Shown here in pieces: positions 12,150 through 21,065 of a DNA stretch of 64,000 nt. The first letter of the stretch is position 1; every line of letters starts with the position of its first letter. The notes beneath the pieces are model-generated. The model was not told the DNA's origin. It did not search any database and saw only the letters and a program-made list of their open reading frames with translations. This stretch comes from an uncultured beta proteobacterium (GTDB lineage: Bacteria > Pseudomonadota > Gammaproteobacteria > Burkholderiales > Burkholderiaceae_C), in NCBI GenBank assembly GCA_903844215.1, contig CAIMSP010000111.1:1-64000 (forward strand), given 5' to 3'. Both the position numbers and the translations under genes were made by a program.

Positions 12150-13676
12150 ATGAACAAGACCTCGTTGATCAAATGGCCGCTGGCCGCACTCGCTTCGCTG
12201 GCCCTGCTTTGGCTGGTGTTCGGCGTTTACCGCCAAGGCCAGCCGCTGTGGGCACTGGGCCTGCTCACCCTGGGTGGACTGGGCATCTATGTCTATCTTT
12301 CGGCGCGCACGCTGGCCTGGCGCTACCTCTTTCCGGGCGTGGCGGCGATGCTGGTGTTTGTCGCCTTTCCGCTGCTCTACACGATGCAGATCGGCTTCAC
12401 CAACTATTCGTCAAGCAACCTGTTGAGCCAGGAGCGGGCGCGCAGCTATTTGCTCGATCAGGCCGAAGTGGACGAGACCAAGGCGCTGCAGTTCAGCCTG
12501 CACCGCGAGGGCGCGCACTGGCGCTTGCTGCTGACACCGGGCGACGGCGCCGCCAGTGCCCAGCGCTATGTCTCGCCGCCCTTGTCGCTGAACGAGACCG
12601 CGCCCGTGGCGATGCAGCTGCTGGCTGCGGACGCGAGCGCGCTGGCAGACGCCTTGACGCTCAAGCAGGTGCTGACGCAGCGCGACGCCCTGCGCGCACT
12701 CAAATTGACTTTGCCCGATCAGCGCCAATTGATCTACTCAGGGGTGCGCGAGTTCGCGCCCTTTGACCCGCTGTGGCAGGCGCTGCCCGATGGCGCCTTG
12801 CGCCAGCGCGCCAGCGGCAAGCTGTACCAGCCGAACGCCGACACCGGCTTTTTCGAAGACGGCCAGGGTCAGCGCCTGCAGCCGGGCTTCAAAGTGAATG
12901 TCGGCTGGCACAACTACGCGCGCATCTTTGGCGACCCCGACATGCGCGGCCCCTTTGTGTCGATCTTCATCTGGACCATCGCCTTTGCCGCGCTCACGGT
13001 GCTGTTCTCCACCGCCATCGGCATGACACTGGCCGTGGTGTTGAACTGGGAGGCACTGCGCTTTCGCACGCTCTACCGCACGCTGCTGTTCCTGCCCTAC
13101 GCGGTGCCGGGGTTCATTTCCATCCTGGTGTTCAAGGGCCTGTTCAACCAGAACTTTGGTGAAATCAACGCCGTGCTGAACGCGCTCTTTGGCATCAAGC
13201 CGGCCTGGTTTGCCGACGCCACGCTGGCCAAGAGCATGATCCTGATCGTCAACACCTGGCTCGGTTATCCCTACATCATGGTGATCTGCACCGGCCTGAT
13301 CAAAGCCATTCCGGCCGACCTGTACGAGGCTTCGGCGATTGCCGGCGCGGGCCCCTTGAGCAACTTCTGGCGCATCACCGCGCCGCTGATCGCGCGCCCG
13401 CTGATGCCGCTGTTGATCTCGGCCTTTGCCTTCAACTTCAACAACTTCGTGCTGATCTCGCTGCTCACCGACGGTCGCCCGGACTACCTCAACACCAAGC
13501 TGCCGGCCGGCACGACCGACATTCTGGTGTCCTATACCTACCGCATCGCCTTCACCGACGCCGGCGCCAATTTTGGCTTGGCGGCGGCGATCTCGACCGT
13601 GATCTTCTTCCTCGTGGCGCTGCTGTCGATCGTGAACCTGAAGTTCTCGCGCACGCAGGGCCACACCAACCGGTAA
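12150..13676 (+). CDS. malF: Maltodextrin ABC transporter permease MalF
   Basis: 508 residues, the length of E. coli MalF (514). Several N-terminal membrane segments are followed by a large periplasmic insertion (about residues 90-260, the P2 loop that contacts MalE). The binding-protein-dependent permease core follows, with the EAA loop '[26 protein letters not shown]' that docks on MalK. The presence of the P2 loop groups it with enteric-type MalF rather than short CUT1 permeases. It starts one base after the malE stop. Confidence 0.95.
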   Translation: MNKTSLIKWPLAALASLALLWLVFGVYRQGQPLWALGLLTLGGLGIYVYLSARTLAWRYLFPGVAAMLVFVAFPLLYTMQIGFTNYSSSNLLSQERARSYLLDQAEVDETKALQFSLHREGAHWRLLLTPGDGAASAQRYVSPPLSLNETAPVAMQLLAADASALADALTLKQVLTQRDALRALKLTLPDQRQLIYSGVREFAPFDPLWQALPDGALRQRASGKLYQPNADTGFFEDGQGQRLQPGFKVNVGWHNYARIFGDPDMRGPFVSIFIWTIAFAALTVLFSTAIGMTLAVVLNWEALRFRTLYRTLLFLPYAVPGFISILVFKGLFNQNFGEINAVLNALFGIKPAWFADATLAKSMILIVNTWLGYPYIMVICTGLIKAIPADLYEASAIAGAGPLSNFWRITAPLIARPLMPLLISAFAFNFNNFVLISLLTDGRPDYLNTKLPAGTTDILVSYTYRIAFTDAGANFGLAAAISTVIFFLVALLSIVNLKFSRTQGHTNR

Positions 13677-13681
13677 GCACC

Positions 13682-14572
13682 ATGGCACTTGTCACTGGAA
13701 AAAATCAACGCTGGCGTGTCGCCGCAGCCCATGTCGGCCTGTGGGCGCTGCTGCTCGTCACGCTGTTCCCGCTGCTGGCGGTGGTGTCGATTTCGCTGCG
13801 CCCGGGCAACTTTGCCACGGGATCACTGATACCCGCGGAGCTCAGCCTGGAGCACTGGAAACTGGCGCTGGGCATGTCCTACACCGGCGCCGACGGCGTC
13901 ACCGTGCAACCGCCGTTTCCGGTGCTGCTGTGGCTTTGGAATTCGATCAAGGTGGCGACGATTTCGGCCGTGCTGATCGTGGCGATTTCAACCACGGCGG
14001 CCTATGGCTTTGCGCGTTTGAAGTTTCGCTTCAAGGCGCCGATCCTGAACAGCATGCTGCTGCTGCAGATGTTTCCGGTGGCGGTGGCGCTGGTGGCGAT
14101 CTACGCCATTTTCGAGGCCATAGGCCACTATGTGCCCTGGCTCGGAATTGAAACGCATGCCGGCCTGATCGTGGCCTACCTGGGGGGCGTGGCAACGCAT
14201 GTCTGGACCATCAAGGGCTACTTTGAAACCATTCCGGTCGAGATCGAGGAATGCGCCAAGGTCGATGGCGCCACCTCCTGGCAGGCCTTTTACCGGGTGC
14301 TGCTGCCCATGGCCGTGCCGATCCTGATGGTGGTGTTCGTGCTGGCCTTCATCGGCACCATCATTGAGTACCCGGTGGCTTCCATCCTGCTGCGCGAAGA
14401 ACCCAATCTGACGCTGGCCGTGGGCTCCAAGTACTACCTGTACGAGCAGAAATACCTGTGGGGCGATTTCGCCGCCGCCGCCGTGCTCTCGGGCCTGCCC
14501 ATCACGCTGGTGTTTCTGGCGGCGCAGCGCTGGATCGTTTCGGGGCTGACCTCGGGTGGTGTGAAAGGTTGA
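13682..14572 (+). CDS. malG: Maltodextrin ABC transporter permease MalG
   Basis: A 296-residue inner-membrane permease with about six hydrophobic segments and the EAA motif '[23 protein letters not shown]'. The C-terminus 'TSGGVKG' resembles E. coli MalG, whose tail inserts into the MalF pocket. It starts 5 bp after malF and is followed 2 bp later by the GTG of the lipoprotein amylase, so five genes form one operon. Confidence 0.95.
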   Translation: MALVTGKNQRWRVAAAHVGLWALLLVTLFPLLAVVSISLRPGNFATGSLIPAELSLEHWKLALGMSYTGADGVTVQPPFPVLLWLWNSIKVATISAVLIVAISTTAAYGFARLKFRFKAPILNSMLLLQMFPVAVALVAIYAIFEAIGHYVPWLGIETHAGLIVAYLGGVATHVWTIKGYFETIPVEIEECAKVDGATSWQAFYRVLLPMAVPILMVVFVLAFIGTIIEYPVASILLREEPNLTLAVGSKYYLYEQKYLWGDFAAAAVLSGLPITLVFLAAQRWIVSGLTSGGVKG

Positions 14573-14574
14573 GC

Positions 14575-17058
14575 GTGCGCTGCATTTCACTGGCCCTGGG
14601 CCTGGGCCTGGTACTGCTCGGCGGCTGCGCGGCACCGAAGGCCCTCGCGCCCACCACCCGCCCCGCGATCGCCAAACCGGCGCCTTGCCACGCCCATCCG
14701 CTGGGCGGGCGCGATCTCTTTTTGCGCGGCAGCTTCAACGCCTGGGGCGCAGACGAAGCGCAGAAGTTCATTTATTTCTGCGATCGCTTCGAGCTCGTCA
14801 CCAAGCTCGACGGCCAACACAGTTTCAAGCTCGGCGCTGAGGACTGGTCGGCCGACGCCGATCTGGGCGGCGCCAAGATCCAACCCGGCGTGGCCACGCC
14901 GCTGTCCTACAAGGGCGCGGCCATGGCCTATGCCTTCAACGGCCGCTACCGCGTCACGCTCACCCTGGCACCGACCACGCCGGCTCCCACCATGACGATC
15001 ACCGAATGCCCCACTTCCCTCATGGGCGCCGCCCTGCCCTGCGCGACAGCTCCAGAATCGGCTGCGCCAGCCAGCACCGACCCGATCGCGTTGAGCCTGC
15101 GCCACGACTCGCGCGCCTTGCAGGACAAGGCGCCGTTTGGCGCAGTGGTCGCGGGCCGCTCGCTTGACTTTGCTCTGAACGCCCTCCCCGGCGTGTCAAG
15201 TGTGACGCTGGTGCTGGAGAAGCGCCGGCTCGAAGGCAACCAGGAACTGCTGGAGTACACGCCCGCCGCGCGGCTGGCGCTGCAACGTTCTGCAGCGGGC
15301 GCCGACGGCATGGAGCGCTGGAATGCGCACTACCGGTTCCTGGACGTGAGCGTCTACGGCTACTACTTTGAGGTGGACATCGCGGGTCAGACCTACGTCT
15401 ATCAGAACAACGCCAATGCCATCTTTTGGACGCGCGAAAAAGGCTCGGGTGGCGTCGGCCATGTGGACCTTCTGCCCAAGTCGAGCAAGAGCGTGCGCCG
15501 CTTTCGCCAGACCGTTTATGCCGCCGATTTTGTCGTGCCCGCCTGGGCCAAGGACGCGGTTTATTACTACATCTTCCCGGAGCGATTTCGCAACGGCAGT
15601 CTGGCCAACGATCCGCAGCCGGGACGTGAGCGCTACCATGACCAGGCCGTGGAGTTGCACCAGGACTGGCTGGAAAAACCCTTCAAGCCCGGCTCGGGCG
15701 ACGGCTCGGACGCGGTGTACAACAACGACTTCTTTGGCGGCGACCTCGCCGGCATCATCGAAAAGCTCGACTACATCGCCGAGCTCGGCGCGAACACCCT
15801 CTACATCACGCCGCTGTTCCAGGCGGCAAGCAACCACAAGTACGACACGGCAGACTACCAGCACATCGACCCGGGCTTCGGGCGCAACCAAGACTTCGAG
15901 CGCCTGACACGGGAGGCCGCGAAGCGCGGCATCCGCGTCATCCCCGACGCCTCGCTGAATCACACCGGAAGCGACTCGATCTACTTCGACCGCTTCGGCA
16001 AGTACGGCGGTGCCGGTGCCTTTTTCGGCGGCAAGATCAACCCGGCTTCGCCCTATGCCGACTGGTACAAATTCGACGCGTCAAAGAGCGACCCCGACCA
16101 GCAGTACCAGGGCTGGGTCGGCGTGAAAGAATTGCCCGAATTGAACAAGGCCTCGCGCAGCTACCGCGACTTTGCCTATGGCGCCAAGGATTCCGTCATG
16201 AAGCAGTGGCTGGACCGGGGCGCTGCGGGTTGGCGCATGGACGTGGCGCCCTGGGTGCCGGACGATTTCTGGCGCGAATGGCGCGCGGCGATCAAGCAGC
16301 ACCGCCCGGATGCGCTGACCATCGCCGAAACCTGGTTCGACGCCTCCAAGTTCTTCCTGGGCGACAGCTTCGACTCGACCATGAACTACATCTTTCGCAA
16401 CACCGTGCTCGACTACGCGGGCGGCGGCAACGCCAAGGCCCTGTACGAGAACATCGAGTTGCTGCGCGAAGCCTACCCGCCGCAGTCCTTCTTTGCGCTG
16501 ATGAACCTGCTCTCCAGCCACGACCAGGCGCGCGCCCTGCACCAGTTCGGCTACCACTCGGAGGGCGACGCTGCGGCCAGCATCGCCTTGGCCAAGCAGC
16601 GCTTGCGCCTGGCGGTCTTCTTCCAGATGGTGTTCCCCGGCGCGCCCGCCGTGTACTACGGCGACGAGGTCGGACTCACCGGCGGCGACGATCCCTACAA
16701 CCGCGCCACCTACCCCTGGGCCGACCGGGGCGGCAAGCCCGACAACCATCTGCTCGACGACTTCAAACGCCTCATCCGACTGCGTCGCGAGCACGCGGTG
16801 TTGCGCCACGGCAGCCTGTCGGCGCCGCTGCTGGCGAACGAGCATGTGATCGTGCTGGCACGACAGGACGGCTCGGACTGGGCCATCACCGCCACCAACA
16901 ACAGCACGGCGCCGCAGACCGTGACGGTCCAACTCCCAGCTGAGGCGGCAGCGAGTGCATGGATCGATGCGCTGACCGGCGCGAAGGTCTTGCCTCTTAA
17001 CGGCAGCGTCACGCTGACCGTGCCCGCGCTGTTTGGCCGCGTGCTGCTGGGTCGTTAA
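14575..17058 (+). CDS. Outer-membrane lipoprotein alpha-amylase / cyclomaltodextrinase-like (GH13)
   Basis: I choose the GTG at 14575: AAAGG lies about 8 bases upstream, and the resulting 827-residue protein begins with a lipoprotein signal ending 'LVLLGGC' (Cys18). The residue after Cys is Ala, so Lol sorting to the outer membrane is expected. About 250 N-terminal residues form two beta-sandwich-like domains ('FLRGSFNAWGADEAQKF' resembles a CBM48/CBM20 strand pattern). The GH13 barrel has Asp in 'GWRMDVAPW' (about 556), Glu in 'IAETWFDAS' (about 585) and Asp in 'LLSSHDQAR' (about 650). 'DAVYYYIFPERFRNG' is typical of neopullulanase/cyclomaltodextrinase relatives. Its place as fifth gene of malKEFG ties hydrolysis directly to uptake. 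Exact substrate is uncertain. Confidence 0.85.
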   Translation: MRCISLALGLGLVLLGGCAAPKALAPTTRPAIAKPAPCHAHPLGGRDLFLRGSFNAWGADEAQKFIYFCDRFELVTKLDGQHSFKLGAEDWSADADLGGAKIQPGVATPLSYKGAAMAYAFNGRYRVTLTLAPTTPAPTMTITECPTSLMGAALPCATAPESAAPASTDPIALSLRHDSRALQDKAPFGAVVAGRSLDFALNALPGVSSVTLVLEKRRLEGNQELLEYTPAARLALQRSAAGADGMERWNAHYRFLDVSVYGYYFEVDIAGQTYVYQNNANAIFWTREKGSGGVGHVDLLPKSSKSVRRFRQTVYAADFVVPAWAKDAVYYYIFPERFRNGSLANDPQPGRERYHDQAVELHQDWLEKPFKPGSGDGSDAVYNNDFFGGDLAGIIEKLDYIAELGANTLYITPLFQAASNHKYDTADYQHIDPGFGRNQDFERLTREAAKRGIRVIPDASLNHTGSDSIYFDRFGKYGGAGAFFGGKINPASPYADWYKFDASKSDPDQQYQGWVGVKELPELNKASRSYRDFAYGAKDSVMKQWLDRGAAGWRMDVAPWVPDDFWREWRAAIKQHRPDALTIAETWFDASKFFLGDSFDSTMNYIFRNTVLDYAGGGNAKALYENIELLREAYPPQSFFALMNLLSSHDQARALHQFGYHSEGDAAASIALAKQRLRLAVFFQMVFPGAPAVYYGDEVGLTGGDDPYNRATYPWADRGGKPDNHLLDDFKRLIRLRREHAVLRHGSLSAPLLANEHVIVLARQDGSDWAITATNNSTAPQTVTVQLPAEAAASAWIDALTGAKVLPLNGSVTLTVPALFGRVLLGR

Positions 17059-17275
17059 GCTGCTGCTGATGGGGTCTCGATTGTCCAACTCTCCAATCGC
17101 AGCCCCGGTACACAGCAGAATTCACGCGTGTTATTCGTGACCAGAATCGCGTTGGCGGCAACAGCACGCCGTCTCCAAAGTGCCGCACCACAACCTCAAC
17201 CCCGTCCAACCGGTATTCCTTGGGCAGGCGAACTGCCTGGCTACGACCGGACTTGAACAAGCGTGCGGTATCCAT
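17055..17275 (-). pseudogene. vapBC toxin-antitoxin remnant with internal deletion
   Basis: From the ATG at 17275 the minus strand encodes a VapB antitoxin N-terminus, 'MDTARLFKSGRSQAVRLPKE', through 'GDGVLLPP' (about 41 residues). In another frame, starting at about 17151, the same strand reads 'ILVTNNTREFCCVPGLRLE' to a TAA at 17055-17057. That is the conserved C-terminus of VapC PIN-domain toxins. The two pieces abut at 17151-17153, so roughly the VapB tail and most of VapC were deleted. The PIN active-site acidic residues near the VapC N-terminus are gone, so no toxin can be made. The remnant's stop overlaps the amylase stop. Confidence 0.75.
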
Positions 17276-17340
17276 GGAATTTCCCAAATCAGTTGATAGG
17301 CACCAATGATGGTGATCAAAAATCCGAAACGCAAGTGGAA

Positions 17341-17377
17341 AACAAAAGCCCCTTGCCAGCGCGAGCCGGCAAGGGGC
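17341..17377 (-). terminator. Rho-independent terminator after the pullulanase gene
   Basis: The stem GCCCCTTGCC (17348-17357) pairs with GGCAAGGGGC (17368-17377). On the minus strand it is followed by TTTTGTTTT. It ends the minus-strand transcript from TonB receptor 1 and pullulanase. A close copy lies at 27031-27064. Confidence 0.9.
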
Positions 17378-17401
17378 AAAGCCCTCGGAGGACGAATGCT
17401 A

Positions 17402-20400
17402 TCAGGGGGCGGTAAACACCACCGCAGTGCGCGCCGGGATGCTGAAGGTGCCGCTGGTCGCGTTATAGGCGGCCGCCTTGACGGTTGCGTCAACGCTTGC
17501 AGCGTGAACCGGGTGCAGTGCAAACGCGGCCTTCTGCGCAGCGGTGAGCGTCACGTTGTGGGGGTTCTTGTCAACGTTGATGAAGTACGCCAGCTTGCCG
17601 TAGTTCGCTCCGGCATAACCGGTGCCGTCCAGATACGCGGCCAACACCGTCGGCACCTGGCTGGAACCCGTGTTCAGGAAGGTCAAGCGGCTCTTGATAT
17701 CTGCCGCTGTCTTGATGTGGAACAGCGAACTGCTGGCACGGATCTTGAGCAGGTCCTGGAACACGTTCTTGCTCCAAACGATGTCCGCCGGAGCCGGTTT
17801 GATCGTCGCCGCTGCGGTGAGCAATGGCTTCATCAACGCGGCGACGGTGGCGTTGCCTTCGAACGGCATGCCGACACCGAAGTTGTTGTCGGTGTAGCTC
17901 CAGTCAAGGCGGTTAAACCAGTCGCCACTGTTGTAGCTGTTGCGATCCAGACTCTTGCTGCGCAGCGTGTCCACACCCGCATGGTAATAGGCAATGCCCT
18001 GGCTGAAAGTCACGATCGCCGCACCCACCATTTGCACCCGAGCCCGATCGGCCTTGGAGGTTGACGTCGGCAGCTTCATCGCGGCCGAATCGAACAGCGT
18101 CTGGCTGTCGTGGTTCTCGATGTAATTAACGACCTCATCTGGCTGAGTCGCGTAGCCCACACCGGCCAGATTGCCGTCGCTCAACGGGAGCTGCGCGTCC
18201 CAGCTCGTGGTCAACGTGTAGCTGCCTATCGAGCCGGCCAAGCCGCCCTTGATCACGTCGCCGTACCAGGCCAGCGTTCCACTGGAACCCGTGTTGTTAT
18301 CGGCGACGTTGCGCTCGTTGACATCGTAATTGAAGCCGTTGAGGTAACCCTGATTCTTCATCAGCCATTCGTTGTCATCGCAGCAGCCGCCGCCGCGCAC
18401 CTTGTCGCGCATCTGGTCTGCGAAAGTGCCGATGCCGTCACCTGGCATCTGCCCTTGTGCCGCCTGGACGAAACGCGACCCATTGGCGACGTTGCCGAAG
18501 TTCCAGCCCTCACCCAGCAATTGAACCGGACGGCCGGCGGCCAGCGCCACCTTGGCCTTCAGATCCTGCATCACAGCCCGTGGCTGCATGCCCATCAGGT
18601 CGAAACGGAAGGAGCTGATCTTGTAGTCCCGTGCCCAGGTGCTCACGGAGTCAATCATCAGCTTGGCCATCATCGCGTTTTCCGTCGCCGTGTCCTGGCA
18701 GCAGGTGTCGGTCGTCACGTTGCCGGCGGCATCGGTGCGCTGGTAGTAGCCTGGAACGATGCGGTCCAAAACAGATTTGGCATTTTGGCCAGCAGCCGAG
18801 GTGTGGTTGTACACCACGTCCATGCCGACCCGCAGACCGGCGGCGTGCAAGCCCTGCACCATGGCGCGGAATTCAACGATGCGCTTGGCACCGTCGGACG
18901 CATCGCTGGCGTAGCTGCCTTCGGGCACGGTGTAGTGCAATGGATCGTAGCCCCAGTTGAAGCAATCGCTGTCCTGCGTGGCCTTGATCAGGTTTTGCTG
19001 ATCCAGAGCATCTGACAGAAACGACATGGCCATCGTTGGAGTCGTACAAGCACTTTCGGGAATGCTGGCGATGTCGAACGTGGGCAACAGATGCACGTCC
19101 GTCAGACCGGCTGTTGCCAGCGCCTTCAGGTGTTTCATGCCGTTGGAACCTGCTTCGCTGAAGGCCAGATATTTGCCACGATTGACCGCCGACACGGTGG
19201 AATCGTTGCCAGAGAAATCACGCACGTGCAACTCGTAAATCGACATGTCGGTTGCAGCCGTCACGGTGGATGGCGGCGTATCGGCGTCCCATCCCGCGGG
19301 CTTGAGGTTGGCTGCATTCAGGTCGGCAATGTAGCTGCGCTTGGAGTCGGTCGTGAGGCTCACGGAGTAGGGGTCAGTCACCCAATTACGCACGACGCCG
19401 GTGCCGCGAACAAACACATCGACGGCATACTTGTAGTACTTGCCAGACAGGTCACTCGCCTTGGTCAGACTCCAAACGCCCGTTGCGCTGTCAAACGTCA
19501 AGTCGTCCATTGTCTTGGCATCACCCGTCGGGCTGTCGTAGGTGAACCCAACCACCCGCATGGCCGTGGGTGCCCACAGCTTGAAGTTGGTGCTGCCACC
19601 ACTGATACTGACGCCCAGACCGCTGACTGCTGTTGCGGCGGAATAGAGGTCGTCCATCGCGCCGGCAATCTGTGTCGCGGCCGCGTTTTGCACGAAGCCA
19701 CTTGCATCTTCCTGCACCATCACCAGCTGCGCCTTATGCAGGTTGGGAAGTTGCGGCAAGTCAGCCGCCTTGACCGAATACACGCCGCCTGAGCCGATCC
19801 ATTTGAAGCGGGTTGCGGCAGCGGCCGGCACGGTACCGGTGAACGCGTCCATGCTCAGGAAGCCATCGGCACCGCTGACCTTTTCATCCTTGCGCGCCTT
19901 GATCTGTCCGCCGGCCGAATAGTAGAGTTTCACCGTGCCGCCCGTGCTGTACACATGCGGCCATTGGATGAGTTGCTTGGTCAGCCAGACTGCGGCTGCT
20001 TGAGACAGCGATGACGAGCGCAAATCCTGCGCAACGTAGAAGACGGTGGCATTACCTTCTATCAGCCAGATATCACCCACCTGATTCGCAATCTTCAAAC
20101 TGCCAAAGTCAACGTGGATATTGTTGTTGCGGCCGTCTTTGTCATTGGGGTCGCCAGCGGGAGGCATACCGTGAATGATGAATTCAAACGCCTTGCGCGT
20201 AGCGTCGGCGGTGGGGTTCAACACCGGGAAATCAAAATCAACCTCGCCTACGCCAACTTTGTAGTTGGGCATCGCTGTGAAAGCCGTGGGCGTGGTCCAA
20301 CCTGGCATGGGTAGGCCACCGAGTCGTGATGTATCGAGCGGGTTGTTGTTGCCATCGGCCCAGAAGTGCAGGCCCCAATTGGCATAGTCCGCGCCGTAGC

Positions 20401-21007
20401 GCAGGTAGTGCACCCGAATCGCTGTCAGGTCAGGCACGACCGCCACCAGCGGATTGTGGTCGTAGGTCGCGGCATCACCCTCGACACGCCAAATCTCATT
20501 CTTGCCGGACTGCAAAATGTAATGTTGGTCCGCGCCGCCATTGTCCTTGTTGTCCTGCAGGTGGAACAGGAATCCCATATCATTGTTGAGTGGGGGTGGA
20601 TTGACCTGCAGTGGCACGTTGTAGATCGCGCCGAAGCTGTCGGTGCCGCCGCTGTTGAAGCCCGCATTCCAGTTCGGGCTTTGAACCGCGCCCCAACTGT
20701 GGAGTTGCCAGCCGGCATAGTCAGCGTTAAGACGGTGGTAATGCACGATGACATCGCCCACGGGGACGCCGACGACGCCAGAACCTTCCGAATTGGTGGC
20801 GATGGAACGCAACAGCGTCGTCGTCACCGTACTGCTGGAGGCTGTCTGCAGATCCGGATTGGGCGGCGCTCCGATAGCAGCGATATTGCTGCTTGCATCA
20901 CCGCCGCCGCCGCCGCCACCACCGCAACCGCTGATCAGCAGCGCCGCAAGTCCAATTTGAAGGTAGCCCAGCAGCCGGGCACGTCCTTTAGTCATTGAGA
21001 GTTTCAT
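17402..21007 (-). CDS. pulA: Surface lipoprotein pullulanase, type I (GH13_13)
   Basis: 1201 residues, long like secreted Klebsiella-type pullulanases. The ATG at 21007 has AGGA upstream. The lipobox 'LLISGC' is followed by eight consecutive glycines, presumably a flexible tether. Two CBM41-like starch-binding modules follow (about 85-200, 'VIVHYHRLNADYAGWQLHSW', and 200-330, 'AIRVHYLRYGADYANWGLHFW'), then an N-domain and a CBM48 ('GVSISGGSTNFKLWAPTAMRV'). The pullulanase signature 'NWGYDPLHY' and catalytic Asp ('SFRFDLMGM', about 803), Glu ('LLGEGWNFG', about 833) and Asp ('NHDSQTLFD', about 967) are intact. It cleaves alpha-1,6 links in pullulan/starch outside the inner membrane. It begins 58 bp after TonB receptor 1, so imported dextrins and their producer are co-expressed. 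Confidence 0.95.
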   Translation of the reverse strand: MKLSMTKGRARLLGYLQIGLAALLISGCGGGGGGGGDASSNIAAIGAPPNPDLQTASSSTVTTTLLRSIATNSEGSGVVGVPVGDVIVHYHRLNADYAGWQLHSWGAVQSPNWNAGFNSGGTDSFGAIYNVPLQVNPPPLNNDMGFLFHLQDNKDNGGADQHYILQSGKNEIWRVEGDAATYDHNPLVAVVPDLTAIRVHYLRYGADYANWGLHFWADGNNNPLDTSRLGGLPMPGWTTPTAFTAMPNYKVGVGEVDFDFPVLNPTADATRKAFEFIIHGMPPAGDPNDKDGRNNNIHVDFGSLKIANQVGDIWLIEGNATVFYVAQDLRSSSLSQAAAVWLTKQLIQWPHVYSTGGTVKLYYSAGGQIKARKDEKVSGADGFLSMDAFTGTVPAAAATRFKWIGSGGVYSVKAADLPQLPNLHKAQLVMVQEDASGFVQNAAATQIAGAMDDLYSAATAVSGLGVSISGGSTNFKLWAPTAMRVVGFTYDSPTGDAKTMDDLTFDSATGVWSLTKASDLSGKYYKYAVDVFVRGTGVVRNWVTDPYSVSLTTDSKRSYIADLNAANLKPAGWDADTPPSTVTAATDMSIYELHVRDFSGNDSTVSAVNRGKYLAFSEAGSNGMKHLKALATAGLTDVHLLPTFDIASIPESACTTPTMAMSFLSDALDQQNLIKATQDSDCFNWGYDPLHYTVPEGSYASDASDGAKRIVEFRAMVQGLHAAGLRVGMDVVYNHTSAAGQNAKSVLDRIVPGYYQRTDAAGNVTTDTCCQDTATENAMMAKLMIDSVSTWARDYKISSFRFDLMGMQPRAVMQDLKAKVALAAGRPVQLLGEGWNFGNVANGSRFVQAAQGQMPGDGIGTFADQMRDKVRGGGCCDDNEWLMKNQGYLNGFNYDVNERNVADNNTGSSGTLAWYGDVIKGGLAGSIGSYTLTTSWDAQLPLSDGNLAGVGYATQPDEVVNYIENHDSQTLFDSAAMKLPTSTSKADRARVQMVGAAIVTFSQGIAYYHAGVDTLRSKSLDRNSYNSGDWFNRLDWSYTDNNFGVGMPFEGNATVAALMKPLLTAAATIKPAPADIVWSKNVFQDLLKIRASSSLFHIKTAADIKSRLTFLNTGSSQVPTVLAAYLDGTGYAGANYGKLAYFINVDKNPHNVTLTAAQKAAFALHPVHAASVDATVKAAAYNATSGTFSIPARTAVVFTAP

Positions 21008-21065
21008 AATAAAGTCCTATAAACCGCGTGAATAGTTCAACCGATGCGTTGGGTTAAGAAATTGA

